From the NCBI GenBank assembly GCA_910578865.1, contig CAJTRM010000032.1, forward strand, positions 1 to 32,385: a DNA stretch of 32,385 nt, written 5' to 3'. Position 1 is the stretch's first letter. The number at the start of each line of letters is the position of its first letter. Shown piece after piece: positions 18,187 through 24,794 of the stretch. The position numbers and the translations under genes are program-made. Source of the DNA: an uncultured Dorea sp. Lineage in GTDB: Bacteria; Bacillota_A; Clostridia; Lachnospirales; Lachnospiraceae. The notes under the pieces were generated by a model. It saw only the letters and a program-made list of their open reading frames with translations, ran no database searches and was not told where the DNA came from.

Positions 18187-18214
18187 ATTCTACCACAATT
18201 TGACGTTTCGTCAA
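18187..18214 (-). promoter_or_regulatory. Strong predicted promoter of the aminotransferase gene
   Basis: On the minus strand, -35 TTGACG (18209-18214) and -10 TAGAAT (18187-18192) lie 16 bp apart, each five of six to consensus. The -35 is part of a perfect palindrome (see next entry), so the site may be regulated. Confidence 0.65.
18200..18214. promoter_or_regulatory. Perfect 15-bp palindrome over the -35 box (possible operator)
   Basis: TTGACGTTTCGTCAA on the plus strand, that is TTGACG / CGTCAA with a three-base centre. It covers the -35 box of the aminotransferase promoter. A repressor bound here would block RNA polymerase. The regulator is unknown. Confidence 0.45.
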
Positions 18215-18292
18215 TGGATTCCTGCAAAAAATACTTAAAAATAAGCGGTATTCGTTAGCTGTGACAACTATTTTGAATTTTTTGAAATTATT

Positions 18293-19504
18293 TTATTCAA
18301 AATTTGGGTTCTGTGATCTGAATTCCAATATTTTGTCTGTCAGATGAAGAGCCACTTCATCCTTAGTCATGATTTCAAGTTCTGTTACAGTGTCAGGTGT
18401 AATGATAGTTACGATATTGGTGTCTGTCTTAAAACCGGCGCCTTGTACTTTCAAATTGTTGGCTACGATCATATCCAGATTTTTATGTTCCATTTTCTTC
18501 CTGGAATTTTCCAGCATATTTTGTGTTTCCATAGAGAAACCGCAGAGAAACTGGCCTTTTCGTTTATGTTCGCCCAGGTATTTCAGGATATCGTCTGTGC
18601 GCTCAAGGGGAATGGACAGGTTGGCGCCTGATTTTTTGACCTTTTCCTCAGAAACGAATGCAGGGCGGTAATCAGCTACAGCCGCTGCCTTAATGATAAT
18701 ATCCATTTCATTGCTGCGGCAGATGACTGCATCAAACATTTCTTTTGCGGAGGTTACCGAGACAGTATCCACAAACACAGGCGGCTTAAGAGAGGTCTCC
18801 CCGGTTACCAGAGTCACATCCGCACCTCTCAGCATACAGGCTCTGGCAATGCTGTAGCCCATTTTTCCGGAGGAATGGTTGGTAATGTATCTTACCGGAT
18901 CGATGGCCTCTCTGGTGGGGCCTGCAGTTACGAGGACTTTTAATCCTTTCATATCTTTCGGATATGCACAGCATTTGCAGATGTACTGAAACAGAATTTC
19001 CGGTTCCGGCATTTTCCCGGCCCCGCTGTCTCCGCAGGCGAGACGTCCGCTGGCGGGTACGATGACCTCCATGCCGTATCTGCGAAGCTGATCCATGTTG
19101 TCCCTGGTGACGGGGTTTTCGTACATAGCTGTATTCATAGCAGGTGAAATGATCTTCGGGCATCTGCAGGCAAGAAAGGTGGTGGTAAGCATGTCGTCTG
19201 CCAGTCCGTGTGCAAGCTTTGCGATAATGTTGGCAGTTGCAGGAGCCACAATAAAAGCGTCCGCTAATTTTGCAAGGGAGACATGCTCAACCTGAAACTC
19301 AAAATTACGGTCAAAGGTGTCTGTGATACATTTATTTCCCGTCAGTGTCTCAAATGTGACTGGATGGATAAAGTTTTTGGCATGTTCGGTCATCAGGACA
19401 TGAACGCTGGCTCCGGATCTTACAAGCAGGCTTGCCAGAGAGGCGCTTTTATATGCGGCTATTCCTCCGGAAACTCCAAGGAGAATATTTTTTCCTTTTA
19501 ACAT
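18293..19504 (-). CDS. coaBC: Bifunctional phosphopantothenoylcysteine decarboxylase / phosphopantothenate-cysteine ligase
   Basis: 403 residues, the usual CoaBC length, cytoplasmic. The N-terminal CoaC half (1-190) binds FMN and decarboxylates 4'-phosphopantothenoylcysteine: GVSGGIAAYKSA, the VEHVSLAK histidine, PAMNTAMY, and the ACGDSGAGKMPE segment with the catalytic cysteine. The C-terminal CoaB half (about 195-400) joins cysteine to phosphopantothenate: TAGPTREAIDPVRYITNHSSGKMG, then AAVADYRP and the EKVKK lysines. Together they catalyse two steps of coenzyme A synthesis. ATG 19504 has AAAGGA about ten bases upstream. It is divergent from a putative pantothenate importer, fitting a pantothenate-to-CoA module. 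A weak A/T-rich inverted repeat (ATTTTGAAT / ATTCAAAAT, 18270-18303) overlaps its stop codon. Confidence 0.96.
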   Translation of the reverse strand: MLKGKNILLGVSGGIAAYKSASLASLLVRSGASVHVLMTEHAKNFIHPVTFETLTGNKCITDTFDRNFEFQVEHVSLAKLADAFIVAPATANIIAKLAHGLADDMLTTTFLACRCPKIISPAMNTAMYENPVTRDNMDQLRRYGMEVIVPASGRLACGDSGAGKMPEPEILFQYICKCCAYPKDMKGLKVLVTAGPTREAIDPVRYITNHSSGKMGYSIARACMLRGADVTLVTGETSLKPPVFVDTVSVTSAKEMFDAVICRSNEMDIIIKAAAVADYRPAFVSEEKVKKSGANLSIPLERTDDILKYLGEHKRKGQFLCGFSMETQNMLENSRKKMEHKNLDMIVANNLKVQGAGFKTDTNIVTIITPDTVTELEIMTKDEVALHLTDKILEFRSQNPNFE

Positions 19505-19554
19505 ATGAGATAAATCCTTTCTGTGAATGAAAAATCAATGGTTCCGACAGTACC

Positions 19555-19583
19555 ACTATATCCCGTTTTGCTTTATCTTTCAA
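19555..19583 (-). promoter_or_regulatory. Predicted sigma-A promoter of coaBC
   Basis: Minus strand: -35 TTGAAA (19578-19583), 17-bp spacer, -10 TATAGT (19555-19560). Both boxes match consensus in five of six positions. Only about 20 bp separate its -35 from the -35 of the divergent panT-like promoter. Confidence 0.6.
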
Positions 19584-19602
19584 GGGCATCCGGAAATTGT
19601 AC

Positions 19603-19631
19603 TTGTTGCCGGCGCGCCGCAGTGCTATAAT
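19603..19631 (+). promoter_or_regulatory. Predicted promoter of the panT-like gene (extended -10)
   Basis: Perfect -10 TATAAT (19626-19631) preceded by TGC, an extended -10; the -35 TTGTTG (19603-19608) has 17-bp spacing. Transcription would start about 50 bp before the ATG. Confidence 0.6.
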
Positions 19632-19651
19632 ACTTTCGTAATTGTATTGTA

Positions 19652-19666
19652 TCCTGCATGGCAGGA
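19652..19666 (+). promoter_or_regulatory. Inverted repeat in the 5' leader of the panT-like gene
   Basis: TCCTGC-ATG-GCAGGA, a perfect six-base inverted repeat with a three-base centre, lies between the -10 box and the ribosome binding site (AAGGAGG, 19675-19681). It could be an operator for a pantothenate-responsive repressor or a small mRNA hairpin; nothing decides between these. Confidence 0.35.
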
Positions 19667-19690
19667 ATGATAACAAGGAGGAATTGAATA

Positions 19691-20347
19691 ATGAAAACAA
19701 ACAGACATGACACCCGTTTTTTGGTCAGTGTTGCACTTATGGCGGCGATTATCATCGTGCTGGCGAATACGCCTTTGGGCATGATTCAGCTTCCGGTTAT
19801 TAAGGCGACAACTGTACACATTCCGGTAATTATCGGAGCAATTTTGTTAGGCCCTCTGGCCGGAGGGATCCTGGGCGCAGTATTCGGAATCTGTTCGCTG
19901 GTCAGCAATACGATGGCGCCGACGCTCTTATCCTTTGCATTCTCACCATTTATGAGTACCACAGGTATATCAGGGGCGGTGAAAGCAATCTGGATATCCA
20001 TAGGATGCAGGATGCTGATCGGGATTGCAGCCGGATGGCTGTGGATCCTGCTTGAGAAATTCAGGATGAATCATTTGATTGCGCTTCCGATCGTGGGATT
20101 TGCAGGTTCCATGGTAAATACTATAGCGGTTATGGGGAGTATTTATCTGTTGTTCGCACAACAGTATGCAGAAGCCAGAGAGGTTGCAGTTACAGCAGTG
20201 TGGGGGCTGATTATGGGAACCATAGCAGCATCAGGCATTCCTGAGGCAATTGCAGCCGCTGTTTTGGTACTGGCACTTGGCAAGGTACTGATCGGTGTGT
20301 TTCGGAGGATGAATATAGGAATGGCCGATGCACAGCCGGTAAAATAA
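19691..20347 (+). CDS. panT: ECF transporter S component, probably for pantothenate (PanT-like)
   Basis: 218-residue integral membrane protein with about six hydrophobic helices. The pattern of FLVSVALMAAIIIVLANTPLG, VIIGAILLGPLAGGILGAVFGICSL and a PALLSFAFSPF-like segment is typical of ECF S components (family knowledge). An S component captures a vitamin and docks onto the shared EcfAAT energising module encoded elsewhere. The specificity is inferred from context: it is divergent from coaBC, a pairing common in Firmicutes for pantothenate uptake feeding CoA synthesis. ATG 19691 is preceded by AAGGAGG at nine bases. No ATPase or EcfT gene lies next to it. The structured element that begins at its stop codon may terminate its transcript. 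Substrate not proven. Confidence 0.8.
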   Translation: MKTNRHDTRFLVSVALMAAIIIVLANTPLGMIQLPVIKATTVHIPVIIGAILLGPLAGGILGAVFGICSLVSNTMAPTLLSFAFSPFMSTTGISGAVKAIWISIGCRMLIGIAAGWLWILLEKFRMNHLIALPIVGFAGSMVNTIAVMGSIYLLFAQQYAEAREVAVTAVWGLIMGTIAASGIPEAIAAAVLVLALGKVLIGVFRRMNIGMADAQPVK

Positions 20348-20516
20348 ATGAAACAGTTCAGCCATAGCCGGTATAACGTGTGAATCATGCTTGCATGAAT
20401 GAACACGTTATACCGGCTATGAGCGGAACGCCTGATTATGAGCAAAAAGAGTTGCAAAGCAACGAAAAGCACGTAAGTGCGGTTTTGCGAATGGCGTAGG
20501 CTGAACTGTTTCATTT
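20346..20516. repeat. 171-bp nested inverted-repeat element / candidate structured RNA
   Basis: Outer stem of 18 perfect base pairs (20346-20363 with 20499-20516, ending ...TTTCATTTT) encloses a 19-bp perfect hairpin (20363-20381 with 20403-20421). The right part contains a nested set: ACGCC (20428-20432) with GGCGT (20493-20497), GCAAAA (20442-20447) with TTTTGC (20483-20488), a hairpin GTTGC-AAA-GCAAC (20451-20463) and GCAC-GTAA-GTGC (20469-20480, a GNRA tetraloop). The outer stem starts within the stop codon of the upstream S component and ends in a T run, so it can also terminate that transcript. It has no plausible coding capacity. Candidate small mobile repeat or non-coding RNA; not identified with a known family. 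Confidence 0.7.
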
Positions 20517-20541
20517 TTTGTACGAAAACGATGAAATTAGA

Positions 20542-20571
20542 TTGACAAGATGCAGGGAACTGTGGTATAAA
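20542..20571 (+). promoter_or_regulatory. Predicted promoter of tRNA-Trp
   Basis: Consensus -35 TTGACA (20542-20547), 18-bp spacer, -10 TATAAA (20566-20571), about 27 bp before the mature tRNA. Confidence 0.7.
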
Positions 20572-20597
20572 TATTTAGTGTGACGAACAGAAGATAT

Positions 20598-20668
20598 AGG
20601 GGATTGGTCAAGTGGTATGATAGGGGTCTCCAAAACCTTTGGCGGGGGTTCGATTCCCTCATCCCCTG
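20598..20668 (+). tRNA. tRNA-Trp (anticodon CCA)
   Basis: Full cloverleaf: acceptor AGGGGAT (20598-20604) with ATCCCCT (20661-20667), D arm GTCA-AGTGGTA-TGAT, anticodon stem GGGGT / ACCTT with two G-T pairs and loop CTCCAAA (anticodon CCA at 20630-20632), T arm GGGGG-TTCGATT-CCCTC, discriminator base G, as is usual for bacterial tRNA-Trp. The 3' CCA is not encoded. It is a single-copy transcription unit with its own promoter and terminator. Confidence 0.95.
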
Positions 20669-20677
20669 TTCGGTGAC

Positions 20678-20714
20678 GTGCCGGAAGCTTTGTAAATTCA
20701 AGGTTTTCCGGCAC
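20678..20714 (+). terminator. Terminator downstream of tRNA-Trp
   Basis: Perfect 9-bp stem GTGCCGGAA (20678-20686) with TTCCGGCAC (20706-20714), followed by TGTTCGTTCT. The tail is only moderately T-rich but the position, 10 bp after the tRNA, fits. Confidence 0.65.
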
Positions 20715-20780
20715 TGTTCGTTCTATGGGGAAATTGGCGGGGGAAAGTATGATAATTTGAATGATTTTGAGGCGCTTTTG

Positions 20781-20789
20781 TGATATAAT
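20781..20789 (+). promoter_or_regulatory. Predicted extended -10 promoter for the c-di-GMP regulator gene
   Basis: TGATATAAT, an extended -10 with perfect TATAAT (20784-20789). No convincing -35 lies at normal spacing (TTGAAT at 20757-20762 is too far). About 80 bp of leader follow before the ATG at 20872. Confidence 0.5.
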
Positions 20790-20871
20790 CTTTACAGGCG
20801 CGATAATAGATGAATAGTCAGAAATCTGGATTAGGAAACTATAGCTGAAGTGAAAGAAGAGGGATAATTCC

Positions 20872-22911
20872 ATGAGTGAAATGAAAAGCAATAAGCCAAC
20901 TATCCTGGTGGTGGACGATTCGGAGATGAATCGTTCAATTCTTGCAGATATACTGGAAGAATATAAGATTATGGAAGCTGCCAATGGAAAAGAGGCAGTT
21001 GCACTGCTCGAAAAATACGGGGCTGAGATTGATCTTGTTCTGCTTGATATTGTTATGCCGGAGATGGATGGATTTGAAGTTCTTGCAATTATGAACAGGT
21101 ACAAATGGATTGAATACATTCCTGTTATTATGATATCGGCAGAGAGCGTATCCTCATATGTAGAGCGTGCATATGGGTTAGGGGTTACAGATTATATTAA
21201 CCGTCCTTTTGATTCGATGGTCGTACATCGGCGTGTCGTAAATACGATTATGCTTTACGCGAAGCAGAAGAAGCTGGTCGGCATGGTGACGGATCAGATT
21301 TATGAAAAGGAAAAGTCCAGCAGTCTTATGGTTATGATTTTAAGTCATATTGTTGAATTCCGTAATGGAGAAAGCGGGATGCATGTCTTACATATCCATG
21401 TGATGACAGAAATGCTTTTAAAACGCCTGATAGAGAAGACGAAGCAGTACGGGCTGACACATTCTGACATTTCTCTGATCACAACGGCTTCGGCGTTGCA
21501 TGACATCGGAAAGATTAATATTGCACAGGAGATACTGAATAAACCGGGAAGGCTTACGAATGAAGAGCTCCAGATTATGAAGACGCACTCTATGATCGGT
21601 GCAACAATGCTTAAGGAACTGCCTCTGTACCAGGAAGAGCCGCTTGTGAAGGTGGCATATGAGATTTGCCGCTGGCATCATGAACGATATGATGGAAGAG
21701 GATATCCGGATGGACTGACAGGAGAGGAAATTCCGATTTCGGCACAGGTCGTGGCTATGGCGGATGTTTATGATGCATTGACCAGTGAGCGCGTATATAA
21801 GAAGGCATTTTCCCATGAGAAGGCGATGGAGATGATCCTGAACGGGGAGTGCGGAACCTTTAATCCTCTTGTCCTGGAGTGTCTGGAGGAGATAGGAAGC
21901 GAGCTTCAGGAGGAATTAATGGTAAATTCCTTATCTACAAACAGCAAGCAGGAAATGCGTAATGTTGCAGATGAGCTGCTGCATCGTGATGAACTCGCGG
22001 CTTCTGAACGGACTTTGAGGCTGCTCGAGTATGAGCGTACAAAGTATCAGTTCTTTGCAGATATGTCTCAGGAAATTCAGTTTGAGTATACGGTGGAGCC
22101 GTCAATGGTGAATATATCGGCCTGGGGAGCAAAGAGCCTGGGTATAGATGAGATTTCTATGATGCCTTTCAGAAATGCAAAGATCCTGAACCAGTTCGGG
22201 AAGAAAAATATGAAGGGATTTTTAGAGTGTGTAAAGAAAACAACGCCTCAGGAGCCGGTTACACAGTGCGAGTGCTCACTGCCGCTTGACGGGGAGCAGA
22301 GATGGTGCCGGGTAGTTTTCCGATCCATGTGGACAACCGATGATACGGAAACTTTTACAGGAGTAATCGGTAAAATTGTAGATATCCATGACGAACGGCA
22401 GAAGGTATCGGAATTGGAGCATAAAGCTACACATGATACGATGACCGGTCTTGTGAATCATGTACATGCAAAGGAGATGATTGCGGAGGTTCTTGCCGGC
22501 AATCCAAACCGTGAATTTGCTCTTGTGATTTTTGACCTGGATCATTTCAAACAGGCGAACGACAATTACGGACATTATTTTGGAGATCAGGTGTTGAAAC
22601 ATGTGGCTGAGAAACTGAATAAAAGTGTCAGAAGCACAGATATTTCTGCAAGGATAGGCGGGGATGAATTCTTGATCTTCATTGAATATGATAATAATCT
22701 GGAGATGATCATAGACAGAATCTTCCATTCTCTGACAGGTCAGTTCCAGAATTTTAAGATTTCTCTCAGTATGGGGATTGCAGAGACCAATGTGTGCGGC
22801 AGAGACTATGCCCACCTGTTCTGCTGTGCGGATAAGGCCCTTTATGTAGTGAAAAACAGCGGACGCGGAAGGTACTGCACTTATGACAATTCTATGCAGG
22901 AACAGTTCTGA
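20872..22911 (+). CDS. Receiver - HD-GYP - PAS-like - GGDEF protein (c-di-GMP turnover regulator)
   Basis: 679 residues, no transmembrane segment. The receiver domain (about 8-130) has phospho-acceptor D59. The conserved lysine before the proline is replaced by arginine (NRPFD, R111). The HD-GYP domain (about 150-345) has H210-D211 in HDIGKI and HHERYDGRGYP (269-279), so phosphodiesterase activity is plausible. A PAS-like segment follows (about 385-510). The C-terminal GGDEF domain (about 518-672) has intact GGDEF (596-600), and an inhibitory-site RxxD (R587-D590) exactly five residues before it. The protein thus carries both synthesis and breakdown domains for cyclic di-GMP under one phosphorylation switch. 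Translation start: AGAAAGAGG precedes the ATG; the ATG at 20881 is an alternative. It is followed 64 bp later by an Hpt gene. Confidence 0.93.
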   Translation: MSEMKSNKPTILVVDDSEMNRSILADILEEYKIMEAANGKEAVALLEKYGAEIDLVLLDIVMPEMDGFEVLAIMNRYKWIEYIPVIMISAESVSSYVERAYGLGVTDYINRPFDSMVVHRRVVNTIMLYAKQKKLVGMVTDQIYEKEKSSSLMVMILSHIVEFRNGESGMHVLHIHVMTEMLLKRLIEKTKQYGLTHSDISLITTASALHDIGKINIAQEILNKPGRLTNEELQIMKTHSMIGATMLKELPLYQEEPLVKVAYEICRWHHERYDGRGYPDGLTGEEIPISAQVVAMADVYDALTSERVYKKAFSHEKAMEMILNGECGTFNPLVLECLEEIGSELQEELMVNSLSTNSKQEMRNVADELLHRDELAASERTLRLLEYERTKYQFFADMSQEIQFEYTVEPSMVNISAWGAKSLGIDEISMMPFRNAKILNQFGKKNMKGFLECVKKTTPQEPVTQCECSLPLDGEQRWCRVVFRSMWTTDDTETFTGVIGKIVDIHDERQKVSELEHKATHDTMTGLVNHVHAKEMIAEVLAGNPNREFALVIFDLDHFKQANDNYGHYFGDQVLKHVAEKLNKSVRSTDISARIGGDEFLIFIEYDNNLEMIIDRIFHSLTGQFQNFKISLSMGIAETNVCGRDYAHLFCCADKALYVVKNSGRGRYCTYDNSMQEQF

Positions 22912-22975
22912 CAGCTTTGGATGTGCGGGTTAGAGATAGCAGTAAAATATAGCAGAAAGGGTAAGGAGGAACAAG

Positions 22976-23344
22976 ATGACGATTCAGGAATGTTATGATT
23001 TAATGGGTGGAGACTATGGTGAAGTGGCCGGACGTTTTGTCACCGAAGCAAGGGTGGAAAAGTTTGCAAAGATGTTTTTAAGGGATACCAGCTTTGAAAT
23101 GCTTAAGCAGACAATGGGTCAGAAGGATTACAAAGAGGCATTCCGTGCAGCGCATACGCTGAAGGGCGTATGTCAGAATCTGGCGTTAAAAAGCCTGGAC
23201 GGTCCGGTTGTAGAACTTACGGATATACTCAGGGGTTATGAGACGCTTGATGTGTCAGGAGAAAAGGGTCAGCGTATAGAAGAGCTTATGGATGTGATCG
23301 AGACCCAGTATAGAGTGATCGTCTCTGCCATCGAACAACTTTGA
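22976..23344 (+). CDS. Stand-alone histidine phosphotransfer (Hpt) protein
   Basis: 122 residues, helical. Phospho-acceptor H60 lies in FRAAHTLKGVCQNLAL, the standard HxLKG signature of Hpt domains. AAGGAGG precedes ATG 22976. It sits 64 bp after the receiver/HD-GYP/GGDEF gene with no terminator seen between them, so both are probably co-transcribed. The most likely job is to pass phosphate to or from the receiver domain of that protein (inference). No hybrid kinase is adjacent; one must act from elsewhere. The strong hairpin at 23375-23424 ends the unit. Confidence 0.88.
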   Translation: MTIQECYDLMGGDYGEVAGRFVTEARVEKFAKMFLRDTSFEMLKQTMGQKDYKEAFRAAHTLKGVCQNLALKSLDGPVVELTDILRGYETLDVSGEKGQRIEELMDVIETQYRVIVSAIEQL

Positions 23345-23374
23345 TGTATTATGGGCAGGTAACAGTATGCAGAG

Positions 23375-23424
23375 AAGGCCGCCGGAGTTTCATCGTTGCG
23401 ATCGGATAAAACTCCGGCGGCCTT
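23375..23424. terminator. Strong hairpin between convergent genes (bidirectional terminator)
   Basis: Perfect 16-bp stem AAGGCCGCCGGAGTTT (23375-23390) with 23409-23424, 18-nt loop. It lies 30 bp after the Hpt stop and about 20 bp from the end of the leftward ROK gene. T tracts are short on both sides. Confidence 0.7.
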
Positions 23425-23442
23425 GCTATTGCCCTGAAGGGG

Positions 23443-24567
23443 TTATGGATTTAAAAAAGCCTGAATATACGGAAGGGCAGCCCCAATGGTAATATTATGC
23501 TTGGGCATTTTGCTGATATGAAGGAAATCCTGAGATTCCGGGAAGGGCGTCATTTTTCGGATCTCCCCGTGCAGGAATCCCAGATCTTCTTCGTGAAGGT
23601 ACGGTGCAAGATATCCGCCCAGAATAAAGTCTGTATCGTAAACTAAATGCAGCATGTTAATTGCCCGGGCAAGGTGGGATAAATATTGCTTCCAGCGTGC
23701 TGAAACGGAAGTGTCATTACTATATAATTTTTCAAAAAACCCGTCCAGAGATTCCTTTTCTTTTAGAAGAGCATTTATGGAACAAAATGTCTCCAGGCAT
23801 CCGCGGTTTCCACAGTAGCACAATTCACCGTCAGGTTCTATCTGAATGTGTTCAATAATAGAGCTGTGACCGTGTTTGCCGTCTAATAATTTTCTGTTGA
23901 TTATAATTGAGGCTCCCAGATGCTTGCTTAAGGAGAGATAAAAGGCATCCTTAAGCTCCGGAGAAATCCATAATTCGGAGATGGCAGCGCTGTCTGCATC
24001 GTGGAAAAAGGAGCATGGATAAGGAAGGTATCTGGTAAAGGCTGTAATAGAAAGTCCTGTGTCTGCCAGGATTTTTCCATAGACAATAGACTGATGGTCG
24101 GGGGACACCAGGCCCTGGACAGCAAATCCGACTCCCAGGATCTGTTCATCGGACACACCGATAGAATCTTTGAAATCAAGGATCTGGCGGCATACTTCAC
24201 TGAAATAGGAATCTGTTTCAGTATAAGAAATCTCATATACAAAACGATTGATCTTTTCGCCATATAGATTGACCGCGATCATTTTCACTTCGGTTTTCAG
24301 GATTTCAATCCCTATACTGATGCGGAAATCGGGAACGATCATGTAGGCGGCTGCTTTTCTGCCTACATATTCTGTTTTGATCTGCCCGCTTTTTCTGATC
24401 ATCCCGTCCTCTTCCAGGTCAGCCAGATTTGCTGTTACTGTAGGACGGCTCAGGCGCAGGTCATAAGCAATATCCTGTTGTGCCACCTTTTTGTTTTTAT
24501 AGATATATTGATAAATAAGATTTCGGTTATTTTCTTTAATTTGGTTTGGTGTAATACTTTTTTTCAT
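23443..24567 (-). CDS. ROK-family transcriptional repressor (XylR/NagC type)
   Basis: 374 residues. N-terminal winged helix-turn-helix (about 5-60, with VAQQDIAYDLRLSRPTVTANL), followed by a ROK domain (about 80-370) with the zinc-binding motif CYCGNRGCLETFC at about 252-264. The usual ROK kinase nucleotide motif DxGGT is not present; its place reads SIGIEILKTEV, so this is a sensor, not a sugar kinase. Such proteins bind a sugar or sugar phosphate and release operator DNA. It is divergent from an FGGY carbohydrate kinase operon, its probable target. The ATG at 24567 has AGGAAG about 7 bases upstream. The gene ends at a hairpin shared with the Hpt gene. Effector not known. Confidence 0.9.
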   Translation of the reverse strand: MKKSITPNQIKENNRNLIYQYIYKNKKVAQQDIAYDLRLSRPTVTANLADLEEDGMIRKSGQIKTEYVGRKAAAYMIVPDFRISIGIEILKTEVKMIAVNLYGEKINRFVYEISYTETDSYFSEVCRQILDFKDSIGVSDEQILGVGFAVQGLVSPDHQSIVYGKILADTGLSITAFTRYLPYPCSFFHDADSAAISELWISPELKDAFYLSLSKHLGASIIINRKLLDGKHGHSSIIEHIQIEPDGELCYCGNRGCLETFCSINALLKEKESLDGFFEKLYSNDTSVSARWKQYLSHLARAINMLHLVYDTDFILGGYLAPYLHEEDLGFLHGEIRKMTPFPESQDFLHISKMPKHNITIGAALPYIQAFLNP

Positions 24568-24582
24568 GATGTCACTTCCTGT

Positions 24583-24642
24583 TTTGCTAAAATCCTTAAT
24601 CAGATATTATAGCATGCTTGTCCTGAAGAATCTATTAGCAAA
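24583..24642. promoter_or_regulatory. Paired inverted sites flanking the ROK promoter (possible looping operator)
   Basis: TTTGCTAA (24583-24590) and its exact inverse TTAGCAAA (24635-24642), centres 52 bp apart, about five helical turns, on either side of the ROK extended -10 at 24606-24614. This arrangement could let the ROK protein bridge two half sites. Could be chance in A/T-rich DNA. Confidence 0.35.
24606..24614 (-). promoter_or_regulatory. Predicted extended -10 promoter of the ROK repressor gene
   Basis: On the minus strand, TGC-TATAAT, an extended -10 with perfect hexamer (24606-24611). The -35 is not obvious. About 40 bp before the start codon. Confidence 0.5.
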
Positions 24643-24684
24643 TATAAATGATTTCAAAGAAAAATTATTGGACATTATTACAGA

Positions 24685-24713
24685 TTGACGAATTTGCGGG
24701 TGGGAATTAGTAT
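24685..24713 (+). promoter_or_regulatory. Predicted promoter of the FGGY kinase operon
   Basis: -35 TTGACG (24685-24690), 17-bp spacer, -10 TAGTAT (24708-24713). The -35 is good and the -10 matches four of six. Roughly 75 bp of leader follow. Confidence 0.45.
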
Positions 24714-24794
24714 ATAGTTACAATTTGGAAAACGACTTTACAAAATACGGTAAAAGGAAACTTGATAATTAATGACCAGAAAGAGAGGCAGACT

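Noticed and set aside
18270..18303. Terminator at the end of coaBC
   Set aside because: The ATTTTGAAT / ATTCAAAAT repeat is purely A/T-rich, overlaps the stop codon and has no clear T tract beyond it; too weak to list as a terminator.
20511..21119. Leftward 202-codon frame across tRNA-Trp and the start of the c-di-GMP gene
   Set aside because: It runs antisense through the tRNA and a good receiver domain, and its translation is low-complexity Ser/Ile-rich; a shadow frame.
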